Assembly (NCBI GenBank): GCA_023460055.1
Contig: JAEWRJ010000017.1
Location: 1-12,356 of the forward strand
Direction: 5' to 3'
DNA length: 12,356 nt
DNA from: Bacillota bacterium
Lineage (GTDB): Bacteria > Bacillota > Clostridia > Christensenellales > Aristaeellaceae
Notes under the pieces: generated by a model
The model's database searches: none
Told to the model about the DNA's origin: nothing
What the model saw: only the letters and a program-made list of their open reading frames with translations
Program-made: the position numbers and the translations under genes
Shown: positions 6,169-12,356 of the stretch, piece after piece
Position numbering within the stretch: position 1 is the stretch's first letter
Layout of the letters: every line of letters starts with the position of its first letter

Positions 6169-9100
6169 ATGATCACAGAAGCCAGGCTCAGGAAGCTGAC
6201 ACCGCCTGATGAATGGGCGGCAGGCGCATCCCTTGCCGCGAGGGGCATGCTGCGCGAACTGCGCACAGCCCCCGGACTGATTGAATATATGGTCACCCAG
6301 GAACCCTATGCCCTCGTGCGCCTGCACGCGGACGAGCCCGCGCATTGCGATTGCGGAATGGAAAACTGCCGGCACATCGCGGCGGCCTATCTGGCGGCCC
6401 AGAGCAGCGGAAGCCTGAATGAGCTGGAAAGCTTCAGCGAACGCCGCGCCAGCGAAGCCTTCTACGAAGCCGTGGAAAGCATCATCCCCAAGGCGGCGGC
6501 CCTCAACCTGGAGCCCTCGCTGTTTATCGGGGACAAAGGCGAGCTGAGCCTGTCCATGCGCGTCGGCGAGGGGCGGCTCTATGTGGTGCGCAGCCTTCCC
6601 CGCTTTTTAAACGCGCTGGAAACGGGCGAGGATGTGGAACTCAGCTCCGGCCACAACCTGCAGCCGCGCCTTGAGGATTTCGCGCCGCAGCAGGCCGCCT
6701 TTTTGCGCGTTGTACTGGGGTTCACGCAGGCGCTTGATCTAGGCGAAGCAAAGCTCAGCCCCCAGCAGGCGCGAAAGCTTCCCCTATCCGGGGAGATCGC
6801 GGCCCGCGTGCTGGATGCCCTGTCCCAAATGAGCTTCCGCCTGACACATGAGGGCATCACCCGTTTGCAGACAGGGATACCAAGCTCCTCCTTGCCCGCT
6901 GTCTTCTATGTCAGCGGCAACCGCAACGGTTTGTCCATCCGCGCCCAGCTGGACGCCCCTTGCGAACTTGTCGGGCAGGGCGGACGGTATATGATCATGT
7001 CAGGCCAGCTACTGTGCCTGGAGGAGGACGACAGGGCGCTTGCCCGCGTTGTGCTCAGCCGGGACGACAAGCTGTTCACCTTCCCAAGAGGCGATATCGC
7101 CCGGGTGACCGGCGAGCTGCTGCCCACGCTGATGCGCAGCCATGCCGTCATTCTCGATGAAAAGCTGGAGCGGCAGATGATCCGCCGCCCGCTGCTGGCC
7201 CGCGTGTATCTGGATCAGCAGGGGAGCGCGATCCGGGCGCAGGTGCGTTTTTGCTACGGCGATATCGAGCTTGACCCCTTCTCCATCGCCAAAGATGAAA
7301 GCCGCTTGCTGCTGCACGATGCCATCGGCGAGCGGCGGGTGCTTGAATCCCTGGCGGAAGCGGGCTTCCGCGTGCAAAAGGGTTTTGTCTACCTGTCCGG
7401 CGATGAGCAGATCTACCGCTTCCTGGAAGGCGGCGTGCAGGACCTGGGATCGAAAGCCGAGCTGTTCTTAAGCAAGGAGTTCAAACGACTCGCCCCCCGC
7501 ACCCCCAGCCTTTCCGGCCGCTTAAGCGGGGCCGCGAGCCAGCTGCAGCTGACCGTACTGGACGACGGCACGCCCGTTGAGGAGCTGGTGCCCCTGCTGC
7601 AGGCCATCCGCAGTAAAAAGAAATACTTCCGCTATAAAAACGGCGCGTTTATCTCCCTGAAGGATACCGAGCCCTGGCAGGAGTTTGCCGAGGCCGCCCT
7701 GGAGGCGGTGAAGGATCAGAGCGAGCTGAGAAACCTCAAGGGATACCGGGCCGCCTACTTAAAGGCGCTGATCGAGGATGCCAGCCTGCCGGTGGATATC
7801 GCCCCCGAGGCGGCCCGCCTGGCTTCACCCGAGGATGAACGGCCCCAGAGCCCCATCAGCGGCCTGCACACCTATCAGGAGCGGGGCTTCCATTGGCTGT
7901 ATTCCCTGTACCGCCTGGGTATGGGCGGCATACTGGCCGATGAGATGGGCCTGGGCAAAACGGTGCAAACCATCGCCGCCATCCGCTACGCGGCGGAGCA
8001 TGAGGCGCAGCGCCTGCCCAGCATCATTGTCGTCCCCACCACCCTAACCTACAACTGGCTCAGCGAGCTGAAGAAGTTTGCCCCGAAGCTTTCGGTTCAG
8101 ATGGTCTCCGGCAGCCGCGCCCACAGGCAGCAGCAGATAGCTGCCTGTGAAGGAAAGAACGCGCCCGACCTGCTGCTGACCAGCTATCCCCTCATCCGCC
8201 AGGACATCGACCTGCTTGAAAACATCCCCTTCCGCTTCGCGGTGCTGGATGAAGCCCAGTATATTAAAAACGCGCTGAGCCAGTCTGCCCGCGCGGTCAA
8301 GCGCCTGCAGGCCCGCACGCGCCTGGCCCTCTCCGGCACGCCGATGGAAAACAACGTGGCGGAGCTGTGGAGCCTGTTTGATTTCGCCATGCCCGGCTAT
8401 CTGCCCAATATCCGCGATTTTGTGCGCCGCTATGATCAGGGCAAGAACGCGCAGGACCTGCTGCGCCGCATCCGCCCCTTCCTGATGCGCAGGCTGAAAA
8501 AAGAGGTGATGTCGGAACTGCCTGACAAGGTGGAGTCGGTGATCACCATCCCCATGACAAGCGAGCAGCGCAAGGTCTATCTGGCCGTGCTGCACCAGAA
8601 GCGCATGCGCATGGAGGGTCTGATCGAGCACAGCGCCCTCACCGCCGGGCGGGCGGAGGTGCTGTCCGCCCTGACGGAGCTGCGCCAGATCTGCTGCCAT
8701 CCGGCCTTGGTCATGCAAAGCTTCGGCGGCGAAGCCGGCAAGATCAAGCTGCTGGAAGACCTGCTGCCCCAGGCCATCGAGGAGGGGCACCGGGTGCTGC
8801 TCTTCTCCCAGTTTACGCAGATGCTGAAGCTTTTGCGCCGCAAGCTCTTCCAGGAAGGCACCGAAACCCTCTACCTGGACGGCGAAACCAAGCCGCAGGA
8901 GCGCCAGCAGCTGGTAGACCGCTTCAACGCGGGCGAAAAGCCTGTCTTCCTCATCTCCCTCAAGGCGGGCGGCACAGGCCTTAACCTGACAGGGGCCGAC
9001 ATGGTCATCCATTATGACCCCTGGTGGAACCCCTCGGCGGAGGATCAGGCGGCGGACCGCGCCCACCGCATGGGCCAGACGAAAAACGTACAGGTGCTGC

Positions 9101-9273
9101 GCCTGGTGATGCACGACTCCATCGAGGAGCAGGTGCTGGCCCTGGGCCGCGGCAAGCGCAAGCTGTTTGAACAGCTCATCACTCCCGGCGAGCAGCTGCC
9201 CCAGAAGCTCACCCAAAACGATATCCTCAAGCTGTTCAGCGTGTCTTCCAGGGAAGAAGAGGCCGAGGCGTAA
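6169..9273 (+). CDS. SWIM zinc finger SNF2-family helicase-like ATPase (DEAD/DEAH type)
   Basis: This 1034-residue protein is of the Swi2/Snf2 superfamily. Such proteins are ATP-driven double-stranded DNA translocases that remodel protein-DNA complexes; the bacterial partner is unknown. An N-terminal SWIM zinc finger has Cys60-x-Cys62 and Cys67-x-His69. The region from about 120 to 500 resembles the bacterial SNF2-associated domain. The motor follows: Walker A DEMGLGKT with Lys597, Walker B LDEAQ (693-697), motif III SGTPMENN, then the second RecA lobe with LLFSQF, motif V KAGGTGLNL (932-940) and motif VI HRMGQ (966-970) with arginine-finger Arg967. All key residues appear intact and the length is usual for the family. 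GGAGG lies before ATG 6169. Base use matches the GC-rich flanks, so it is not obviously recently acquired. It could be taken for a defence-system SNF2 protein, but no methylase or other defence partner adjoins it. Confidence 0.95.
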   Translation: MITEARLRKLTPPDEWAAGASLAARGMLRELRTAPGLIEYMVTQEPYALVRLHADEPAHCDCGMENCRHIAAAYLAAQSSGSLNELESFSERRASEAFYEAVESIIPKAAALNLEPSLFIGDKGELSLSMRVGEGRLYVVRSLPRFLNALETGEDVELSSGHNLQPRLEDFAPQQAAFLRVVLGFTQALDLGEAKLSPQQARKLPLSGEIAARVLDALSQMSFRLTHEGITRLQTGIPSSSLPAVFYVSGNRNGLSIRAQLDAPCELVGQGGRYMIMSGQLLCLEEDDRALARVVLSRDDKLFTFPRGDIARVTGELLPTLMRSHAVILDEKLERQMIRRPLLARVYLDQQGSAIRAQVRFCYGDIELDPFSIAKDESRLLLHDAIGERRVLESLAEAGFRVQKGFVYLSGDEQIYRFLEGGVQDLGSKAELFLSKEFKRLAPRTPSLSGRLSGAASQLQLTVLDDGTPVEELVPLLQAIRSKKKYFRYKNGAFISLKDTEPWQEFAEAALEAVKDQSELRNLKGYRAAYLKALIEDASLPVDIAPEAARLASPEDERPQSPISGLHTYQERGFHWLYSLYRLGMGGILADEMGLGKTVQTIAAIRYAAEHEAQRLPSIIVVPTTLTYNWLSELKKFAPKLSVQMVSGSRAHRQQQIAACEGKNAPDLLLTSYPLIRQDIDLLENIPFRFAVLDEAQYIKNALSQSARAVKRLQARTRLALSGTPMENNVAELWSLFDFAMPGYLPNIRDFVRRYDQGKNAQDLLRRIRPFLMRRLKKEVMSELPDKVESVITIPMTSEQRKVYLAVLHQKRMRMEGLIEHSALTAGRAEVLSALTELRQICCHPALVMQSFGGEAGKIKLLEDLLPQAIEEGHRVLLFSQFTQMLKLLRRKLFQEGTETLYLDGETKPQERQQLVDRFNAGEKPVFLISLKAGGTGLNLTGADMVIHYDPWWNPSAEDQAADRAHRMGQTKNVQVLRLVMHDSIEEQVLALGRGKRKLFEQLITPGEQLPQKLTQNDILKLFSVSSREEEAEA

Positions 9274-9451
9274 AGCGCGGCAGAGCCCTGCTGAAGCGAA
9301 GGCGCAGCAGCGCTGCGTCAAACTTGCCGCGACACAGCTCCGATTCAAAATCACCGGCGCGACGATGAGTTAAGGTCTTGAGTTAGTATCAATTACAACG
9401 CTCCGCAATGGGTATATTCTTTTATCCTGATATGATACGGAGAAAAGACTG
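9274..9451. other. Intergenic spacer after the SNF2 gene
   Basis: This 178-bp gap holds no ORF I support. A 6 bp hairpin CGCAGC-AGC-GCTGCG lies at 9303-9317 but lacks a T-tract, so SNF2 termination is uncertain. An extended -10-like TGATATGAT (9428-9436) sits too close to the GGAG ribosome site (9439-9442) of the next gene to be its promoter. TATATT at 9413-9418 is a better -10 candidate but has only a poor -35. Confidence 0.4.
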
Positions 9452-9856
9452 ATGACTAAGTGCGCCGCGATGGTAGAGCAAAAAATCCCCAATGCATCCG
9501 CCCCTGAACTCTGGGCACAATGGATCGACCCCGAAAAACTGAGGTCCTGGTTCTGGCCCCTGTACCCGGATACGGTGTACGAAATCGATCCTAAACAGGG
9601 CGGTCTATTCCATTTCTATTCAAAAAAGACAGGCGTCGGCGCGCACGGCGAGATCACGGAATATACCCCCCACGAGAGCCTCTGCCTTTCTTGGTACTGG
9701 GAAGACGAGGGAAACAGCGACGAGGAAACCGTCAAGATCAGCTTCTCCGACGGGCTCATCAAGCTGGAGCACTGCGCAGGCACCCTGGATAGCTGCACCA
9801 TGTATCAGAATGTATGGACGGATATACTCTATAGGCTGAAGGGGATGTTCGTGTAA
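9452..9856 (+). CDS. SRPBCC / AHSA1-like domain protein
   Basis: This 134-residue cytosolic protein has the outline of the START-like SRPBCC fold found in AHSA1 (activator of Hsp90 ATPase homologue)-type proteins. The pattern is an N-terminal strand with IPNASAPELWAQWIDPEKLRSWF-like helix content (residues about 12-34), then GGLFHFYS (50-57), then HGEITEYTPHESLCLSWYWE (65-84), a polar turn, and the long C-terminal helix MYQNVWTDILYRLKGMF. Such proteins bind hydrophobic ligands or act in stress responses, and no specific function can be assigned. GGAG lies 10 bases before ATG 9452. It is somewhat short for the family. It may be co-transcribed with SNF2, but a 178 bp gap separates them. Confidence 0.75.
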   Translation: MTKCAAMVEQKIPNASAPELWAQWIDPEKLRSWFWPLYPDTVYEIDPKQGGLFHFYSKKTGVGAHGEITEYTPHESLCLSWYWEDEGNSDEETVKISFSDGLIKLEHCAGTLDSCTMYQNVWTDILYRLKGMFV

Positions 9857-9883
9857 GAAGTCTCTCCTTATGTTATACGTTTT

Positions 9884-10374
9884 TTAGACGATGGCGGCTC
9901 TGAATGAGCCGCCATCGTTATATACAATTATCTTTATTCTCTCCAGATAATACAATATAATTGCAATTGGTGGTTCTATGATATTTTCAATCTCGTTCAA
10001 CTGATAACCTGCTCTTTCTAAGACTGAGCAATAAACAGCTAGTTCCAAACGATTAAATATTGAATTAGGTATATTTTCAGATTTGTTACTGATGGAATGT
10101 GTGATAGCATTCCGAACCCCAACCATCCAACCAATGTCTTTTTCTGTTTGATCATCAGAGAAATCTACTTTGCCCTTATTCAGTGAGCCATCCAAAATTG
10201 CTTTATTAATCATTATCGAATACCTTTCAAAGACTCGCCATAGTTTCTCTCTCGTTGGTATGCTGATGTGTGAAAGAGAGCCAAAAATATAACTATAGGT
10301 GTGCTTATTTATAGCACGCGTAAATCAAATAGCTTTGTTCGTCCAGCTAAATTGTCTGGAATTGTGCTGTGCAT
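9884..10374 (-). pseudogene. Frameshifted HEPN-like gene (R-x4-H motif)
   Basis: Two minus-strand frames together read as one small protein of about 163 residues. The first starts at ATG 10374 with GGGAG about 8 bases upstream, encodes 21 residues beginning MHSTIPDNLAGRTKLFDLR and stops at 10309-10311. The second frame is open from 10324 down to the stop at 9884-9886. It reads AINKHTYSYIFGSLSHIS, a helix-rich stretch including IPTREKLWRVFERYS, and then the segment from ATG 10213. The frames overlap only at 10309-10324, and a single missing base there would explain the break. The conserved-looking piece is GWMVGVRNAITHS, whose R-N-A-I-T-H fits the HEPN nuclease signature R-x4-6-H (family knowledge). 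HEPN proteins are often RNases in toxin-antitoxin or abortive-infection systems. No antitoxin (MNT) gene adjoins it. Codon and base use are far more AT-rich than the neighbours, suggesting transfer. A shorter intact gene from 10213 is the alternative. Confidence 0.55.
9888..9918. terminator. Perfect 13-bp hairpin, possible terminator
   Basis: ACGATGGCGGCTC (9888-9900) pairs perfectly with GAGCCGCCATCGT (9906-9918) around loop TGAAT. It lies 31 bp after the SRPBCC stop. On the plus strand only TTATAT follows, and on the minus strand no T-run follows, so it is not a textbook terminator in either direction. It also encodes the last ten residues of the HEPN-like frame. Confidence 0.5.
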
Positions 10375-10432
10375 AATATGATCTCCCTTTACTTCTTTAT
10401 TGATAATTCGGCAAACACAGTGATAATATGCA

Positions 10433-10461
10433 ATTATACATTGGAAACCAAGCCTTTACAA
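10433..10461 (-). promoter_or_regulatory. Promoter of the HEPN-like gene
   Basis: On the minus strand, -35 TTGTAA (10456-10461), exactly 17 bp, then a perfect -10 TATAAT (10433-10438). The predicted start near 10426 gives a leader of about 50 nt to ATG 10374. This supports 10374 as the original start and argues that the gene was once, or still is, expressed. Confidence 0.7.
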
Positions 10462-10481
10462 GGAATGCAGATGTTTCACCT

Positions 10482-10493
10482 TATCTCGAGATA
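10482..10493. repeat. 12-bp perfect palindrome upstream of the HEPN-like promoter
   Basis: TATCTCGAGATA is perfectly self-complementary and lies 20 bp upstream of the -35 box at 10456-10461. It could be an operator or activator site for the HEPN-like gene, but a palindrome of this size can occur by chance. The rest of 10494-10577 holds no ORF or motif I recognise. Confidence 0.3.
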
Positions 10494-10577
10494 TAAACAC
10501 TTTCCATAAACCACTTGATCAAGGTCGGAAAATCCAGTAGGAGTAGTAAAGCAAAACATAGCCGAATATGCTAAAGC

Positions 10578-10607
10578 AAAAAACCCTGAGAATTAATACT
10601 CTCAAGG
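10578..10607 (-). terminator. Rho-independent terminator of tRNA-Val
   Basis: On the minus strand CCTTGAGA pairs with TCTCAGGG (one G-T pair) around an 8-base AT-rich loop, followed directly by six T. It begins 10 bases after the encoded CCA end of the tRNA, showing that the tRNA is a single-gene transcript. Confidence 0.85.
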
Positions 10608-10616
10608 CTTCTTTGT

Positions 10617-10693
10617 TGGTGGGATTAACTGGGCTCGAACCAGTGACCCCCACGATGTCAACGTGGTACTCTAACCAACTGAGCTATAATCCC
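10617..10693 (-). tRNA. tRNA-Val (anticodon GAC) with encoded CCA
   Basis: The cloverleaf folds fully. Acceptor stem is GGGATTA/TAATCCC and D arm GCTC-AGTTGGTTA-GAGT. Anticodon stem is CCACG/CGTGG with loop TTGACAT (U33, anticodon GAC), and T arm is ACTGG-TTCGAGC-CCAGT. A discriminator A and a genomically encoded CCA (10617-10619) follow. It has its own promoter and terminator on the minus strand. Confidence 0.97.
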
Positions 10694-10706
10694 GAGGCCG
10701 AGAATG

Positions 10707-10735
10707 ATATTAGCATGAAACAGGGTGATTTGCAA
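10707..10735 (-). promoter_or_regulatory. Promoter of tRNA-Val
   Basis: On the minus strand -35 TTGCAA (10730-10735), 17 bp, and -10 TAATAT (10707-10712) preceded by TGC, an extended -10. The predicted start is about 7 bases before the mature tRNA 5' end at 10693, leaving a minimal leader for RNase P. Confidence 0.8.
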
Positions 10736-10825
10736 GCGGCTTTTGAACATTTTGTCGCTTGGCCTTTTCAGACTATTGGCAATGCCAAATGTCACGGCGC
10801 GGCAGGCAAAGGCTGCCCTCCGCCC

Positions 10826-12088
10826 TTACACCTCCCGCCTCAGCATCTCATCGAGTATCACTTCATCCGTCTCCTTCATGCCCTCCCTGGCGACGCGGGC
10901 GACTTTCCGGATCGTTTCATCCACATCGCGGCCGGACAGGCCCTGTGTCTGCGGCAGGGTTCTGCCGCGCTTGACCATTTCAAGGGCCAGCAGGGCATTA
11001 TCCACAGCGATAGAGATCTTTGAGGCACAGGAGGCCTTGGCCCCATCGCAAAGGATGCCGCCGGATGTCAGCAGCGTCACGGCAATCACATCCCCCATCT
11101 TTTTCTCATCCAGGTCCTGCAGGAAGGCCAGGCCCGCGCCGGCGGCCGCGGCAGCGCTGACCACGCCGCAGAAAGCGGACATTTTGCCGATCAGGCGCTT
11201 GATATAGACCGCCGTGAGGTTGGCAAGGATGAGGGCGCGGTGCAAGGCGTCCCTTGAAAGGCCCTGCTCCCGCGCGTAGATAATCAAAGGGAGGGACGTG
11301 GTCATGCCCTGGTTTCCGCTGCCGGAGTTGATCACGACCGGCATGGGTGAGCCGGCCATGCGGGCATCCGAGCCCGCGGCGGCATAGGCCCGCAGGCGTG
11401 TCTTCCGGTCATCCGGATAGCTTTCCATCAGCGTCTTTCCGACCGAGGCGCCGTACTCCCCCGCCAGCCCTTCCTCAGCAATCGCCAGGTTGCACCGGAT
11501 CTGCGCGTCCAGCAGCTCGTACAGCCCGCTGTCACAAGCCAGGTCCAGCTGTCGGGCATAGTGAAGGATATCCGAAAACTCAAAATCCGGTATACCCGCG
11601 CTGCCCTTTGGATCATCCTGAATATCCAGTATCAGCCCGTTATTCTTCCTCAGGCGGATGAAACGATTATGGGCGCCCGCAATCACGGCCTCCGCCTCAT
11701 CATCCCCGGCGTTCATCACCACCTGAATATAGAGGTTATCAACACCCCGCTTGTGTTCAAGCCGCACGTGACCTGCCCGGATGAACGCGCGGGCCCTTTG
11801 CGCTTGCTCGGCCGTCACAGGCACCAGCACCTCAAGCCCGCGCCCCGCGTCGCCGCCAAAGCAGCCGACGGCAGCGGCTGTATCAATGCCCGCTGCGCCG
11901 CAAGCGTTGGGCACGGTAACCCCCATCGCGTTTTTGATGACATTGCCGCTGCAGGAAACAGTCATTCTTTCAGGCCGGCACCCCAGCAGTTCGCGCGCTT
12001 TGGCGGCGCAAAGCGCGATCGCGATCGGCTCCGTGCAGCCCATCGCGTGGATCAGCTCCTGGGATAGTATCTCCCTGAAATCAGTCAT
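10826..12088 (-). CDS. cyuA: L-cysteine desulfidase / UPF0597 family (CyuA-type, serine dehydratase alpha fold)
   Basis: This 420-residue cytosolic enzyme belongs to the CyuA/YhaM group, which uses an oxygen-labile [4Fe-4S] cluster to split L-cysteine into pyruvate, sulfide and ammonia without PLP. Evidence is the N-terminal HAMGCTEPIAIAL with Cys18, the SGSGNQGMTTSLP motif in the middle, Cys307 in SAFCGVV, and GGILCDGAKASCASKIS with Cys347 and Cys354. These give the cysteines expected for cluster binding (assignment from family knowledge). Length is normal and no break is seen. ATG 12088 has a weak purine-rich site (GGAG about 10 bases upstream). It lies 79 bp downstream of purB on the same strand with no clear promoter between, so the two may share a transcript. 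Substrate could also be serine or another small amino acid, as family members are often loosely named. Confidence 0.88.
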   Translation of the reverse strand: MTDFREILSQELIHAMGCTEPIAIALCAAKARELLGCRPERMTVSCSGNVIKNAMGVTVPNACGAAGIDTAAAVGCFGGDAGRGLEVLVPVTAEQAQRARAFIRAGHVRLEHKRGVDNLYIQVVMNAGDDEAEAVIAGAHNRFIRLRKNNGLILDIQDDPKGSAGIPDFEFSDILHYARQLDLACDSGLYELLDAQIRCNLAIAEEGLAGEYGASVGKTLMESYPDDRKTRLRAYAAAGSDARMAGSPMPVVINSGSGNQGMTTSLPLIIYAREQGLSRDALHRALILANLTAVYIKRLIGKMSAFCGVVSAAAAAGAGLAFLQDLDEKKMGDVIAVTLLTSGGILCDGAKASCASKISIAVDNALLALEMVKRGRTLPQTQGLSGRDVDETIRKVARVAREGMKETDEVILDEMLRREV

Positions 12089-12167
12089 TTCCCTGACTCT
12101 CCGTCCGCTCCGGAAGCATAAGGAAGGCCCTCACGCTCCTGAAACTATTTCTTGCATCCCATTTGCC

Positions 12168-12356
12168 CTACACCTGTATTCCTTCGTCCTCTGCCTTCAA
12201 ATCCTTGTACCTTGCCAATATCTCCCCCGCCTCGCCCCGCAGATATTCCTCCGTCTGCATCGCGGCGCAGCCAATGAAGCTCTCCGGGCGAAGCGTGTTC
12301 CCCAGGGCTTCTTCATCCAGATTGAAGGCAGGGTCAGCGGCGATGCGGCTGAGCAG
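12168..12356 (-). CDS. purB: Adenylosuccinate lyase, C-terminal 62 residues (5' part outside window)
   Basis: The open minus-strand frame reads from the window edge to TAG at 12168-12170. It contains IAADPAFNLDEEALGNTLRP followed by ESFIGCAAMQTEEYL. This matches the usual end of adenylosuccinate lyase: a helical segment of the type D-P-x-F-x-L, a Pro-Glu-x-F-x-G turn, and a Q-x-E-x-F/Y-L helix. The enzyme acts twice in purine synthesis, releasing fumarate from SAICAR and adenylosuccinate. The active-site regions lie outside the window, so the call rests on the tail alone. Other fumarase/aspartase-superfamily lyases are possible but fit the tail less well. Confidence 0.7.
   Translation of the reverse strand: MLSRIAADPAFNLDEEALGNTLRPESFIGCAAMQTEEYLRGEAGEILARYKDLKAEDEGIQV

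Noticed and set aside
9303..9317. Hairpin after SNF2 as a terminator
   Set aside because: The stem is short (6 bp) and is followed by mixed sequence without a T-tract.
8044..9354. 436-codon minus-strand open frame
   Set aside because: It is the antisense shadow of the SNF2 gene. Its translation is His/Gln/Ala-rich without family motifs, while the plus strand has all helicase motifs.
10309..10324. Programmed -1 frameshift site in the HEPN-like gene
   Set aside because: No X-XXY-YYZ slippery heptamer or homopolymer run lies in the overlap, and no clear downstream stimulatory stem was seen. A simple mutation or base-calling error is more likely.
10617..10693. Integration attachment site at the tRNA-Val 3' end
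   Set aside because: No second copy of the tRNA 3' end was found in the window and no integrase gene is present, so only the location is suggestive.
10568..11023. Plus-strand frame containing a GLEPVTPTMSTWYSNQL-type stretch
   Set aside because: This is the antisense reading of tRNA-Val, a well-known source of spurious proteins, followed by the antisense of the cysteine desulfidase gene.
1..12356. CRISPR arrays, insertion sequences or rRNA
   Set aside because: No regularly spaced repeats, transposase-like frames with terminal inverted repeats, or rRNA signatures were seen.

Overview
The window looks like chromosomal DNA of a moderately GC-rich anaerobic Firmicute. I infer Clostridia, possibly a gut lineage such as Christensenellales or Oscillospirales, but the lineage is not proven. 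Supporting signs are strong AGGAGG-type ribosome binding sites, sigma-A-like promoters with 17 bp spacers, a pyruvate phosphate dikinase closely matching the Clostridium symbiosum numbering, a DegV protein, and a CyuA-type cysteine desulfidase next to purB.

Left part (1-3177), minus strand. A 3'-truncated ppdK has its own near-consensus promoter and a short leader with two small hairpins. Upstream of it is a D-2-hydroxyacid dehydrogenase (glycerate dehydrogenase/hydroxypyruvate reductase type). The dehydrogenase is divergent from the next operon, and the two promoters have -35 boxes one base apart, inside a zone with a direct repeat and a small palindrome.

Middle (3178-5908). A plus-strand pair encodes a DegV fatty-acid-binding protein and, 5 bp later, a pyridoxal/pyridoxamine kinase. 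The pair ends at a bidirectional terminator shared with a convergent AEC-family permease.

Right-centre (5909-9856). A 1034-residue SWIM-SNF2 helicase-like ATPase is followed by a small SRPBCC/AHSA1-type protein.

Next comes a short, visibly AT-rich segment (about 9919-10616) between a perfect 13-bp hairpin and the terminator of a tRNA-Val gene. It holds one compact minus-strand HEPN-like gene with an R-x4-H motif. That gene has a good promoter and ribosome binding site, but its frame is broken near the 5' end and its stop lies just past a GC-rich hairpin. It was not called by simple ORF finding and is the most unusual item here. It looks like a decayed or frameshifted toxin/defence-type gene, or one carrying a sequencing error.

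Right end (10617-12356), minus strand. tRNA-Val(GAC) has an encoded CCA, its own promoter and its own terminator. It is followed by a CyuA/UPF0597-type L-cysteine desulfidase and the C-terminal end of purB. Apart from the HEPN segment the window is mostly ordinary metabolic core. I do not see a convincing multi-gene novel system.
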